From Oenanthe sinensis (lineage: Eukaryota > Streptophyta > Magnoliopsida > Apiales > Apiaceae): a stretch of DNA of 64,000 bases. Both the position numbers and the translations under genes were made by a program. Numbering within the stretch: the first letter of the stretch is position 1; each line of letters opens with the position of its first letter. Location of the stretch: the NCBI GenBank assembly GCA_028671895.1, contig CM053813.1, positions 47,090,501 through 47,154,500 on the forward strand, written 5' to 3'. This document shows positions 45,355 to 57,353 of this stretch, in pieces. The notes below the pieces were generated by a model. The model did no database searches, was not told where the DNA came from, and saw only the letters and a list, made by a program, of their open reading frames with translations.

Positions 45355-45847
45355 TAAATTTCACTGAAAATTAAGATGCCAATCATGTGAGAATGTCAAT
45401 ATATTTCTTCATTTTACTTTAATCTTACTAGAATCTGATAAGCGTCACCTAATTATTCAACTAAGATAAAGTGCATTAGGTATACTTATATTTTGACCAG
45501 TTTATCACTTGCAATGTTAGACTTTTGAAACTATCATTAGCCATGCTATAGTTTACATTTGGTTATATTTATGCATATTTGCTTGTTTAAAACCAATTTT
45601 TTGAAGACTTTTTGGTCAAATTATTATTTCAGTTACTATATATTTTAGTTGAAACAAACATATACGATATAAAATATAGTTATTGAAATGTGAATTAGGT
45701 AAAAAAAAATGTTAAGAAATTAGCTAACTTAGAGAAAATTAATTTCAATATTACAAGTGTAATTTCATAAATGTAATATTTCAAGTGACATGTCGGCTGA
45801 AATGCAAACATATGTTACGCACTTTACTCTTCATATAGATGGCCGGA
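45355..45847. other. Intergenic flank
   Basis: AT-rich. It contains the 3' UTR of the minus-strand NTF2-like gene next to 45847. No gene was seen. Confidence 0.35.
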
Positions 45848-47145
45848 CTAAACCAAAACAAATCTCAGAATGACCGCCAATACCACCGCAAAGAAGAGCA
45901 AAGCAAGCAATGTATGTTTAATAATTCCCTTTACCATGTCCATAGATAGCTCTGTCCAACCAAATTTATCAATTGCATTCATAATGGTTCCCATAATTTT
46001 CTGCCAAAATGAAAACAAATATTACAATGTAGATGACACCGAATCATACTTACATATCCGTTCCACCCTCTTCGTAATTTGGAAGTAAGATTGGTTAAAA
46101 ATTTCTTTTGTTAATAAAGACAAAAGAACTTAAAGCATCAAAAGAGTTTAAAAAAAATAGGTAATCAAAGTACCAGCTAATGGCTTACCAATCTGAGAGG
46201 CTCAATGTGAAGCAATGGCTCCATGAACATTTCCACATTTTTTATCAGCATTTTTCCATGGTAAACATGGCACATATAGAAGCTGAACCCCTGGCCAAGA
46301 GGAATCTTCGTCTCCTTCCATTCTGCAGAAAAGTATTCAGCAGAATTCGTAACGATAAAAATAAATAAAAATGGAACATGCAAGTACGGCAACCCTGTCA
46401 TCCTAGAAAGAATATCATGCTGTATCACTCCTTTCCGGTCTGATCTTAGTTGCAAAGAACAATTAGGTAACCCGAACACAAAATAAGTTATTTCACGGTT
46501 TATATTGCTGAATCTAGCTAAATTTCGACTAGTACAGTAAAGTAGAGTGAGAGGAGAGAACCTAGTTTCCAGTGAACTCCTACTGTCATCCCATCATGAA
46601 ATGTGGGTTGCACCACAAATTCAATGTGTTCTCCCAATTTCCTCAGCAGATAGGAAAAGAATTCAAGTACTTGCTGCATTATAAATCATCAACTGATATT
46701 GTATGTTTACATATTTATATACGTGTACTAAAATTCAGTAAAAATTATGTATAAACAAAATTAAACATACAGTCTTCCCTTCCCATGGCTGAAAAGCAGA
46801 GACAAAGTTGCATACACATCGACATTCTTCTCCTATTACATCTGAAAGGACATCAAGATCACGATCTTTAATCGCTGTGTAGAGCTTGAGCACTGTTTCT
46901 AGTGCTCTACCATCTTCTTCCCCTCCAGAACCTTTAGCATTTCGTGCTACAACTGATAAGCCAGAGTGGCTTGGAAAAAACCTTGTCTTTATAAAGGCAT
47001 GATCATAATAAGAATAATTGGAACCAGAAACATATGTTAAATTTGTCTTGTTATATTTCACATTATAGAATGACACTTTTTGTTCAAATCTTAATGGAAA
47101 TCTACTTAATGTAGGAGAAGTAGATAGTGAAGAAAGTGAACTCAT
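45848..47145 (-). CDS. NTF2-like / SnoaL-fold protein, probably plastid, C-terminal membrane anchor
   Basis: Exons on minus 47145-46771, 46673-46562, 46322-46189, 46000-45848 with GT/AG borders and consistent phases, giving 257 residues. Residues 1 to about 65 are Ser/Thr/Leu-rich with few acids, a transit peptide. From about 75 an NTF2-like cone fold follows: ALETVLKLYTAIKDRDLDVLSDVIGEEC, AFQPWEGKT, VLEFFSYLLRKLG, and VGVHWKLEWKETKIPLGQGFSFYMCH, the usual hydrophobic-pocket strands. The last 22 or so residues (TLLALLFFAVVLAVILRFVLV) form a tail anchor. Plant plastid proteins of this layout exist without a firmly known reaction, and no catalytic residues are evident, so a binding or scaffold role is as likely as enzymatic activity. 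The start ATG gives a transit-like N-terminus and lies 5' of any other in-frame Met. Confidence 0.82.
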
Positions 47146-47732
47146 CGGAAGGTTGAGTTTTACTAAAATAAAACATTTGATCAGCCATTTAAAGACAGTT
47201 TGTGGGATTTAAGAATAAAGCTACTTGCACTGATAGCAAGCTAAGGATCTCCTTAAAAACTGCCAAGTATTTAAGTGGGAAGACTTTTAAACTAACTAAT
47301 CCTCCAATTGTCCCCTTTTGTTAAAATCAAAGTTCATGATGAATTTTTTTTATTTTTTATTTTTAATTAAAGTTATACCAAGATATACCAGAGACCGAAA
47401 ACTTTATTAATTTACAATCAGTAGTATAATTAGAAGCTAAATTTTCAAAAAAAAAATCATATCATTTTACACCAGGGCTCATTGAACTTCAATATCAGTA
47501 TATTACATAGGAATATAACTAAGATCGAAATAATTAAGCCCTTGAATCACAATGCTATTACACATCCAGAATCAGTAAAATATTCTATCTGAATAAGGTT
47601 ATATAAACAAGCAACAATGTTTTGACTGTTACAGTTGTGATGCTAGTCTTTCTGAAGTGTCTTTTGAGATAAACGAAAAACCACACCAGAGGGATACAGT
47701 GCCATTATCACATAGGGTGCTACAGTTCTACT
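47146..47732. other. Spacer between NTF2-like and EMC3 genes
   Basis: Holds the NTF2-like promoter and the 3' UTR of EMC3, both on minus. It is AT-rich; nothing else was recognised. Confidence 0.4.
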
Positions 47733-50700
47733 TCAGCTGATAAGCTTCCTTAGTACAGCCTCAGCTCGCTGCTCAAACTTTGGCATTGCCCAATCGTGCT
47801 GAACTATGTCGAGCCCATCTTTTTCCGCACCCAAACTCTGACAGAATAATAAGTATATGATTAAAATCAATAGTGATTTAGGATGCCAGAAACACAATGC
47901 AAGGAATTGGCAAGTCAATTATACAGAAATCAAACAGACATATCATTTCCAGTTCTCCACAAAATTTCTAAAACATCATAAAAATACACTTTTGGACCCA
48001 ACTTTAAACACAAAATTCTTGATTTACCCAGAGATCCTAACTTTTTATTGCTCAATTTACAGGGCTAAAGCTCACAAGTTGCTTTTTTTAACAACACCAT
48101 ATATCCCATACATGGTGCAAATTTCTAGTATTGTTGCCAATTTTGCTGCAATATACGGAAAAAGAAAGCAAATGCTTAAAGGCTACTCTTTCATTCCTCA
48201 TCCATCACCGTCCCACTTCCTTAGGTTAAAAATTCCTATAAGGTTGAAGGTCAAAAAGGGGATGTACTTTTTGGATTTGAAAGCATGATGAACTACTAAT
48301 ATAAAACCTACCTTGGAAGGGTCAAATCCAAATCCACTCATTTGCATCATGCGTTGTGTGTCATCTGTAGCTGCATCACAAAGACATGTCACATGTTAAT
48401 CCAAAATTAACTTAACTTGCTACATGTTTGCAGAGAAAAAAATCACAAAACAGTCTAAAAAGATGCAGCATATACTAACCATTTTCTTCTCCTAAAATTA
48501 GACTAAATAAACCTCTTAATCCAAACAGATTGAGGAAGTACCTGATAAAAAAATCAAACAAAATCATCAACTAATCACTGCCAATAAAAGTTACAAAAAA
48601 TACTTAGTGCAAAGCCGACAGAAACAGACTTCCTATTCATAAAGCTAAATTAGTACCATGATCGACTGCTGACATAGCTAACATCCACAGTACTCAAATC
48701 AATTCCATTCTGTAACATTGATCTGAACCTCTGAGTCAGCGGAAAAGGTATCTTTGCTGGAGAGAAGGAAAAATTACAGGGATCAAGATTAACATAGAAT
48801 CAGGGTTTATCTAGAGATAATAGACAAGAAAGTGTGTGTAATACTGATATAAGATGACATGTTAAATTATTTTATTGAAAGACAAAAATACATTCAAGTT
48901 CAATTTAAACAAAAGTGATGAACCCCGAACAGAAATGGAAATAAGAGCATAAATACCTGCTACGAATCCCGAGAAAAAGAAGTTAACCCATGCAAAAGTA
49001 AGAGTCTGACCAAGAGAATATATATTATAACATTAGAAATCAATTTCAGTGAATATTAACGAGAAACTATTTTCTTTAAAATAAACAAATTACCTGGGGT
49101 ATAATCATAGAGAGGTTTTTCTTCATCATATCCATTGCCATATTGGGATCAGAGAACATTTGAGCCTGTGGATTCGAAGCAGCCTGGCCCTTAGGAACAT
49201 GAAGTAATCCATTTTCCTGCAATTTTGTACCCAATTAACTTAAAGTAAAATCAGAATATCAGCAACAGTCTTAGATAGTGCACTGGCTCTCAAACGTACA
49301 GAGTTCCAACCACTTGTTTAATAAGATTTATGAGAAGCACAGAAGTCATATGCTATTTTCTAATTTATATCTCTAATTTGACTAATTTCGATTCATAATT
49401 GCATACAGAAAGAAAGGTCTCAATTCAACTATTTATATTATCGAAGAATCCCTCAGGGAACGAAGGCAGCACTCTTCCGGAAGTCTAGCAGTTATATGCT
49501 ATTTCAAAATTTTTTAATATATATGTAAATAAAGGAGAGGAGCAGATAACTTTTATATCATATTCTCAACAATATTACCGTTTTTCATGTATATAAATTT
49601 ATCTAGTACAGAAATCCTAACACAAGACCTTGATATCGATTTCATAGCTATTAAAACACGAGAAATGCACTAATATTAAAGTGTACATGAGTAAATGAAA
49701 ATTTGAGAAAGCAAAAAGCAAAAGCCTCTAGAATAGATATACTATAATAATCTTCTTCTAGTTCTTTCTTTTCTGCTATTTTTAATGCTTGCTATCCATC
49801 TCTCTTTCGTTTCCGGAAGCTGAAGAATTCATGAAAACAACTCTATGGCACATGTATCAGTGTATCACCATGATTATAGTGCTAGAGACTCAAATCAACT
49901 AAAGTAAAAAAGCTTCCAATCTTCATTTCAGGAAAAGGATAATAAGTTTATGTTATTTCACTTATGACGATGTATTGAGAATCTATCATCCTAATAATAT
50001 TTGGGGCATTAATGTTTTAATTGTATCCAAACCATAACCGCCAATCAAAATCAGCATGTGCAACACCCATGCATTTTACCACTTCGAAACAACTTTAAAA
50101 CTAGATCAGCTTGCACACCAACCAAATAATTCAAACTTTTTAATTCTTAATTACCAGAAACAAATTTCAAAAATATAACGTCATATATCCCGAGTATTCA
50201 ATTTTAACAGTGATACCTAATGCAAAAAAGAAATTTACTTAAAAAACATAAAGTTTCACTCTTTCTCGCTTCAAAGATCATCCAAATCAGTATCCTATAT
50301 CATATTACATAATGATACGAAAAAAGGGGGTGGCTTAAAAGCATAAACCTCATGAGTGTATCTATAATTACCACTATACAATTTCAACAGTGATACCTAA
50401 ACTAACAAGAAAAAATCACCTAAAAACAAAAAGTTTCAAACTTTCTCACTTCAAGAATCATCAAAATCAGTACCTTAAACATCACATAACTAAACAATAC
50501 AAAAAAGATTAAATTCAAAAAGTAAACCTCATTGGTAAAATAAGCCTTTCGAGCCCGAAAAGACTTGAGAGGAATAAAATTAGCAGCAGCCCTCAAATTC
50601 CTAGCTCTCATTATAACTTGCCTGCAATGCAATACCATAAAATCAAATTCAAAATATCAATACACACACAGCTACACACACACACACATATTTATATATA

Positions 50701-50862
50701 TTATGAGTACCCTTCTTTGACAATTTTGAGATCAGGGGTTTGAGAAGAAAGCATGAGCTTGGAAACAAAGTATCTGAGAACACCAATGAGTACCATAACT
50801 ACAGATAATGGTATAAGTACCCAGTCTCTTATAGCTGTATCTAACACTAAATCTTCTGCCAT
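47733..50862 (-). CDS. EMC3: ER membrane protein complex subunit 3 (EMC3)
   Basis: Core insertase subunit of the EMC, which inserts tail-anchored and multi-pass proteins into the ER membrane; EMC3 is the Oxa1/YidC-like subunit. Eight exons on minus: 50862-50711, 50621-50528, 49216-49094, 49005-48957, 48756-48657, 48541-48480, 48370-48312, 47837-47733. All are GT/AG and in phase: 247 residues, close to the usual 245-260. Visible: MAEDLVLDTAIRDWVLIPL with TM1 (about 13-33); a cytosolic coiled segment with RARNLR and FRARKAYFTNEENG; FSDPNMAMDMMKKNL; TM2 (about 124-141, LTFAWVNFFFSGFV); KIPFPLT...MLQNGIDLSTLD-like SSRSWYFLNLFGLRG with TM3; and a C-terminal tail ending AEAVLRKLIS. No defects were seen; this is a single-copy housekeeping gene. 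Confidence 0.95.
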
Positions 50863-51206
50863 TTTTTTCTTTTGGGTTTATTGATTTGCACCTTCTTTTA
50901 CTGTTTTTTTATCTCCCAACTCCTTTTGATGTACAGTGTCTTCTTGTTTTGATCGGAGAGGAATGAATGGTTAATGTTATTTGTTTGTTTTGCCAAACAC
51001 GGTCTTATTTTTTGGTTTGGGCTATAGAGAAAATGGGGCTTGATTGTATGTCCATATATTTTTAGGCCTGCTTCTCTTCGGCCCTTGTACAATTTAACGT
51101 TATTTGATGTCCTAAACTAAAATATATGTAATATTATAAAAATAACACTCCAACAGTGTTCTATTAGTTACCTAAAATACTAGGACATACATCTCATTAT
51201 TTATTA
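50863..51206. other. EMC3 upstream region
   Basis: Promoter and leader side of EMC3, with TTTT-rich leader sequence next to the ATG. An open frame on minus (to about 51092) is not protein-like. Confidence 0.4.
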
Positions 51207-51861
51207 TAAGAGCAAGTCTAACAGTGTGTTAGTTGATTCCCTATAAATATTATAAAATAATGGGTCCTAATTATTTAGGTAATCTATTTTGGATGTTAAT
51301 TCTAACAATCTTTCATATATTCATTTCTTATTATTATAATAATAATAAATTTAAATCTAGTTAGCATTAAAAAGTAGGAAATAGAATAAAAGAAAGAGAA
51401 AATATGTGGAAAAATGGAGAGAAATAAATTTTTTATTCACTAGGATATCCTATAATCTCTATTAATAGGACACGAATAGTAAAATTTAAAATATCTTATT
51501 GATTTAGGGAATCGCTAGAATATTTGTTGGAGTTTTATTTTATGTCATATTTCCTATTTTTAAGTTTAGGAGCTCATTTAGGATGTTGTTGGACTTGCTC
51601 TTAAGTAAATACTAGTCATTATCTATTTAATTTCTTTTAATTAAATAACAATTTCCCTATGTTTTTCTTAATCTTTTCTTTCTCTCTTTTTCATTTCCCT
51701 CCTTTTTAGATTCAAATTTATTATAATAATAATAATACTAGATAATGAATATAGAGATTATTGTTGAAATTCATATGTACTAGTGGTTACTAGATCATTA
51801 AAACTCATTATTTTATAATATTTATAGGTAACCAACTAGGATAATGTTGGACTTGCTCTTA
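51207..51861. mobile_element. Nested MITE(s) with AGAGCAAGTCCAACA-type ends
   Basis: Outer inverted repeats of about 55 bp: the left starts TAAGAGCAAGTCTAACA and the right complement TAAGAGCAAGTCCAACA. Both continue into cctataaatattataaaata at matching distances. TA borders are at both ends. A third copy of the end (complement TTAAGAGCAAGTCCAACA) lies internally near 51583-51603, so a second related element is nested in or adjoins the first. Non-coding. Confidence 0.7.
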
Positions 51862-53716
51862 GGACTTAGGGTCAGGTACAAATTTCGTAAAATACAATTA
51901 ATAAAAATTATAAAACAAATTTAATATGTTATATCTTTTTTGTTATATTAAGGGGCATTTTTATAAAGAAATTGAAAATCCATGACAAAATATAAGAGGA
52001 TTTTATTCGCAGATTGTCGAGCATAACGCATAACATACTCTAAACAACTCAAGTTTATCGTGGGTACAACGGTATAAATATAATAATTTAAGTAATTCAC
52101 AATTCCGGGACATCACGAAATCGAACTTAAAACTTCTATCTTTTGATATCATGTTAATTATCAATTTTCTTAAAATCTTCGATCATATATTATATTTTGA
52201 CAGAAATGTTATAATAATTAAAAAAATATTAAAGTCCAAGCTTAGATTTTAAAAAAAAGGAGTTTGATAAATATTAAAACAAAAATTCGTCAAAGTGTTT
52301 TGAGATTGTAGTCAATTTTTTAATTATAAAATCAATTACGACTATTCATAAATTCAAACGGAACTAGAAATTAGTGATTTGATTCGTTTGAACCCGTACA
52401 CACGCTTATGAATGGCATTTTGTTTTTTTCTAACTTCTATAAAAACGGATATTTACCAATTTCTTTGATCATAAATAATCAAGATTTTAAAGGTAATAAT
52501 TGATTAAGGGTTGAGTCATTTTATTCAAATAAATTATGAGTCATTTTATAAAAGTAAAATGACAATTATATTGTTGGAGGATTTTCGTAACAACGGATTT
52601 TGGAGGTTTGCTGGAATAATAGAGCTAAAAGTATAATAATATGGTTGTTAATGGGGTTAGAGCTTATAAAAAAGATTAGGTTGGACCTGTGAGCTGTCTC
52701 AATTTGTTTCATGTATCAGATTCCTTTTGCCCAGATGTGTGCGTACATACTTATATACAATCAAACACACACAATTCTGTTATAATTTGATATATCCCCG
52801 AGAGTCTTTAGAGATATATTTATTAAATATGGTAATTAATTGATTTTATCTGATATAATCTTCACGTTGTGATACCTTCCCGATTTGAAAGATATCGTTT
52901 GAAAATATTTTCCGTAATTAATACATTGAGATTGATTATTTTCTCGTTTCAGAGAGAGGATATCTTGGGGATTAAGCAAATGATTATTACTGGAATTAAT
53001 ACTAAAAATAAAGAAAAATAAAAACATTATGCCAAAATATGACATAACATATATAAATATATAATAAAAGATTTTATTATGTTTGTTATATGAATTGAAC
53101 ACATAACCTATTATGAGTCATTTTATTCAACTAAAATAACAATTATACACCCAAATTATATAAATATATAAAAGAAAATTTTATTATGTTTGTTATATAA
53201 ATTGAACACATGATCTACTCAACTTAAATGAATTAAATATATATGTGTGGAACCATTAAACTACAAGTCTTTTTATTATTTTATTTTATAATCTATTAAT
53301 AACATTACTGTTAATTTTTATAATTTATTTCTTAAATCTTTATTTTAATTCATTTATAATAAAATAATTATTTTACTTATATCTCACATATTATATATAA
53401 TGGATATCATTATTTTTTTTGGGAATAAGATTTTATTTATGTATCAAGTCAAATATTAAAAGTTATAATGTTATATGATAAAAAAATTTAAATTTAATAT
53501 TATTGGAACTTGTATTTTGTAATAAATTGTATAATACTATAATCATAATATATTTTTAATCTTATATGTACGAGTAAAGTTTATTTATCAGTTATTTTTA
53601 TTGTATCAACCATTATAATTAACATATTTGTAATACAAAAATGGGATAATTGATCGATAGGATGTGATAAGATATATGATCGAGTAGTTGAAATTTGAAT
53701 TATTTAAGTATATATC
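51862..53716. other. AT-rich intergenic region, no gene seen
   Basis: Very AT-rich between the MITE and the LTR retrotransposon. It contains one diverged direct repeat, listed separately, and no convincing coding potential. Confidence 0.4.
53051..53211. repeat. Diverged direct repeat, 108-bp offset
   Basis: About 53 bp containing tttattatgtttgttatat and aattgaacaca occurs at 53051-53103 and again at 53159-53211, with a few mismatches. Confidence 0.75.
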
Positions 53717-54181
53717 TGTTGGAACCAAACTTCTGCTGGGCCGGGTTGCCTAGAACTTCCTTCGGTCGCCCTCCTGCAAAGAAGAATGCGAGGGATTTGT
53801 CCCCCGATCCACCTCCGGCGTGAGAATCAGTTAAATGGTCCCAGGAAATGAGTAAAAAGCGTACGAGAGCTTTATGATAATTCTCAGTAGTTAGACGTAT
53901 AGAAAGTGTGTATATTCAAGAAAATCCCCTTTTAGCGTGGGATCACCTTCTCACCTTTATAGTGAAAATATGGCAATGATGCCTACCCTGTTGTAGCTGT
54001 CTGTTTTTCCATAGGCGTCAGCTACAATTGTCCCCCATGCGAGATGGGACCACTGGAAATTACGGAGCCGTAATTCTACAATGCAGTGTCGGTCGGCCAG
54101 CCGTCTGACGGAGCTTGGGCTTCATTCGGGTTGGGCCTCATTCGGGTTGGGCCTTGGCCCAAAGAGGATGGACCCCCAACA
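53717..54181 (-). repeat. 3' LTR of the Tat-like element (left copy)
   Basis: 465 bp. It carries TGTTGG/CCAACA ends and is flanked on the left by ATATC. It is aligned by eye with the other LTR: same length, no indels, about 12 substitutions, mostly transitions. Confidence 0.95.
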
Positions 54182-54435
54182 TGTCCCAGGACTTCGGGCG
54201 AGTGGCTTGTCCGAACCCGAAGCCCAATCGTTTGGTCCGATCCTTCTCCCTCCTTCGGCCCATCTTCGGGAAATAGGAGATGGCGCTTGGGACACGCCTC
54301 ATAAATAACGACAACTGTCCCTCCTCGAGACGTGAGCCATTTAATGTCGGTCGCGCCTTTCCAATAAAAGACAACCATTTTTTCTCTCTTTTTTTTATTT
54401 TTTCGAAATCAGACAATGCTTCGCGTTCCAACCAT

Positions 54436-55004
54436 CCCCTATAAAAACCAGGAAGGTAATCGTTTTATTTTTTTACGCCTCTTGTTCTCTTTTGCAAAAA
54501 ATCCCTTGCTCCTCTTTTCTTCAAGCAGCCCGGCAGTTCTAGGATCTCAAAATCAATTACTCCCGTTGCTCCTCGTCAACTCCAGTACACACAATTAGTA
54601 AGTTCCGTACTTCCTTTCTATTGTTTTCCGGGTATTTCGTTCTGAGGGGTGAGTATATTCGATACATGTGGTGTTTTGCATGCTGGGTACTGCTTTTGTC
54701 TGAGTTCCTGGGTAGGAAACGGCCTTTAGGGCCTATACTGCGTTTTAATTTAGCTTGTTTAGGGTTTTAAGAGGCTTTTCTGGGGTTTAAAGATGGTGCG
54801 AGGGGTTTCTGGGGCTTGAACATTCTTCGGGATCTTCAAGCTTTAGAACATCCTTCGGTATCCGACCCCGAAAGCTTCCACAGACGTAGTTTTATCCCGA
54901 CCGAATCCGGCCAGTAGTACTCGGCCTGATCTTTGTTTAAAGGTATTTTGATTTTAAAACTGTGCCGAGTACCTGGCTAATTGTCCCTTCCTCGCCGTGT
55001 GCAG
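54436..55004 (+). promoter_or_regulatory. Candidate promoter and 5' UTR intron of the antisense gene
   Basis: CCCCTATAAAAACC near 54436-54450 is a good TATA box. It is followed by a TC-rich leader, a donor GTAAGT at about 54599, and an acceptor GTGTGCAG ending at 55004, four bases before the antisense gene ATG. This suggests an internal promoter on the strand opposite to gag-pol. Inferred from signals only. Confidence 0.55.
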
Positions 55005-55008
55005 GGTC

Positions 55009-56723
55009 ATGGATCGGTCTTCGGGAAACGAGGGAACCTCGTATTCGCCAGAGGATGTCTTTGTTCCTGGCAAGTATTCGGCGGCTAATCTTCGGTCTCA
55101 TATGACCGAAGCGGATGTCTTAGAGTGTCGGGCGAAGTATGAGATTCTCTCAGATTGGCATGTATATCATACGAGTGCTCGGGAGAGAATCTATTTCGCC
55201 CCTGAGGTGGTCGAAGAATACGGGGGTATTGCCGCAGGAGTTTCCGAAGCGGCTTTTAGGTGTGGCTTCCGGGTCCCCGTCCTGCCCTTGGTGAGGAGGC
55301 TCTTTAAGCAGATGGGCATCGCCTTGGGTCAGTTGGACCCCAACAGTTTCATTCATATGAACTGTTTTCAACACCGGTGCATGCAGACCGGAGTCTTTCA
55401 CAACACCCGCCTCTTCTGGTTTCATTACGACTTCCGGAAGAATCCGAAGAGTGCAGGGTTTTACACCATCGCCCGAAGGAGTGGTCGAGCCGACTGGTGT
55501 GCCACCAATTCAAACAATAAGGATAGCCACGACCACTTCTTCTTCTTGAGTGGCCCTAAGATAGCCGATCTTGCCATCTGGCGGGAGGTTGATCCTGAGG
55601 TTCTCAAGATACCAACCATGTCCGAAGACGAGATGCATAACTACCGTCTTCTGGCGGGGTTGGATGAGCCGAAGCTCCCTCTGGCCACCACTCGTCAGAA
55701 AGAGTGGCTTCTCTCCCTTTGGGGTAATGGTATCGTGTTCTCTGCCTCTGCATTATGCATTGCATTTATTTAATTGTGTATTCATCCGTTCGCCTAATTG
55801 TTTCCCTGTTTCTATTTCAGTGTCGTCTCGTCAATCCATCCTACACCGCCGTATCAAGAAGGCGAATGCTGGGAGGCAATCGACCGAGCCTGAAGGTACT
55901 GCCAGGCCGGAGAAACAGCCCGATGAGGGGCAAAGCGTGCCTTCTCCCACAAGCCTGGAACTCTTCGGTGAAGAAGGGGATCCGAAGGCCGATCTCTCAG
56001 CCTGGAAAAGGAAACGTAAGGGCGATAAAAGCTCGGATGTTGTCCAGACGTACATTCCTCAATGGAGTGTACTCTCTTCAGATTCTAACGCCTCTTGGGC
56101 TCCTACCGAAGCGAAAGAGGTTGGGGTGGATATGTGCAAGGCGTTTGTTCTTCCGGCCGATCGGTCGACTCTGTCTTCGGTCGGGGCCGTGTCTGCTTGC
56201 ACGGAGATGCTCGGCCACCTTTCTCTGGTATGCTCTGATTTAGTTTCATTTTTTTTTTGATAGTAACTTGGTCTTGTGCTTGCTTCAGGGGGTTACTTGG
56301 GGTGCTTCGGTGTTGAAGAAGGTGCAGGACTTGCAGCACCAACTCCAGAGCGTAGATGCCCTGAAGACCCGAGCTTCTACTGCCGAAGAAAAGCTCGGGA
56401 AGGCCGAAGAGAGAGCCTCGGCGGCAGAGATGACTCAGGGCGAAGCCGAGAAGGAGGTGGATCAGCTGAGGATCCTTCTGGAAAAGAGGACCGTCCAGGT
56501 TCGGGAAGCTCGCAAGGAGCGAAGGAAAGGGAAGAAGTTGTTGGAGCTTACCGAGGATCGCTGCTTTGCTATGGGTTATGATGAGGCCATCAGAAAAGCA
56601 GCTGAGGTTAAGTTAGATCACTTACTCCTTCTAGAAGAGGGCATGTCTGACCCGGTCGGGCGTGTGGATGCTGATGAGGCTCCGGTGGTTAGCTCCGGCC
56701 CAGACTCCGACCTTACCGATTGA
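55009..56723 (+). CDS. Antisense gene of the Tat-like element (plant gypsy-type transposon protein, Transposase_28-like)
   Basis: Three exons on plus: 55009-55723, 55821-56227, 56289-56723, with GT/AG borders and consistent phases, giving 518 residues without a stop. Residues 1-238 resemble the 'putative gypsy-type transposon' domain found in many plant genomes: MTEADVLECRAKYEI, ARERIYFAPEVVEEYGGIAAGVSEAAFR, VLPLVRRLFKQMGIALGQLDPNSF. The second exon is acidic and charged with a basic KRKRKGDKS patch (possible nuclear signal). The third is a long coiled coil (KVQDLQHQLQSVDALKTRAS... to about residue 475). Its role in the element's life cycle is not known. It is transcribed opposite to gag-pol and ends facing the end of pol. 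Start chosen: the ATG right after the 5' UTR intron acceptor; the GTG four codons earlier falls inside the intron. Confidence 0.8.
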
Positions 56724-56967
56724 TTTTCATTTTTATAATTTGTAATTTGAATGATTGCCTTCGGGCTTATTGTATATTCTGATTTTAATTATGAATCTTC
56801 GGGTTAAATTTTCCCTTGTCATAATTGTATGTTTCTTTATGCTTCTTCGGTTTTTTATTACCTTAGCATAGTTGCCTTCTGATCTCAGCTTCTTCGGCTT
56901 ATTTTATTGCCTTGGCCTAAATTTAGACATGCATTTTTGGTGTTTGGCTACCGTAGCATGCTATCTT

Positions 56968-57090
56968 ATGCATCTTCGGTATTTCATTACCATAGCATGT
57001 TTATCTTTATGCATCTTCGGTATTTTATTACCATAGCGTATTTATCTTTATGCATCTTCGGTATTTTATTACCATAGCATAATTATTGTG
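56968..57090. repeat. 41-bp tandem repeat between antisense gene and pol end
   Basis: Three near-identical units starting atgcatcttcggtattt at 56968, 57009 and 57050, with diverged relatives just upstream (about 56839 and 56888). It lies in the untranslated region between the converging ends of the antisense gene and pol. Confidence 0.9.
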
Positions 57091-57353
57091 TTTCCCCAAG
57101 TTTGTTGAGTTTGATTGGCCTTGGTCGGAATTGGGTTTTTTTTATACCTTTCAATTCTGAGCGAGTGGCGATTAATCTTAATAAATCTTAAGAAAAAGAA
57201 TGGCCGAAGGACCTATCTTCTTCGGGATGCTCCCTAGATAGGTGTTTCGGTATAATAATAATAAAATATATGCAAAAATTTGTTCCATTATCATCCAAGT
57301 AATGAATACATAATGATGGAAATGCACTTACAAAAATACCATAGGAAATAATC

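Noticed and set aside
54081..54431. Several overlapping open frames next to the left LTR on both strands
   Set aside because: They run across the LTR border in GC-richer non-coding sequence, overlap each other in many frames, and show no domain.
56968..57090. CRISPR-like array
   Set aside because: The units are directly abutting tandem repeats without unique spacers, in a plant retrotransposon.
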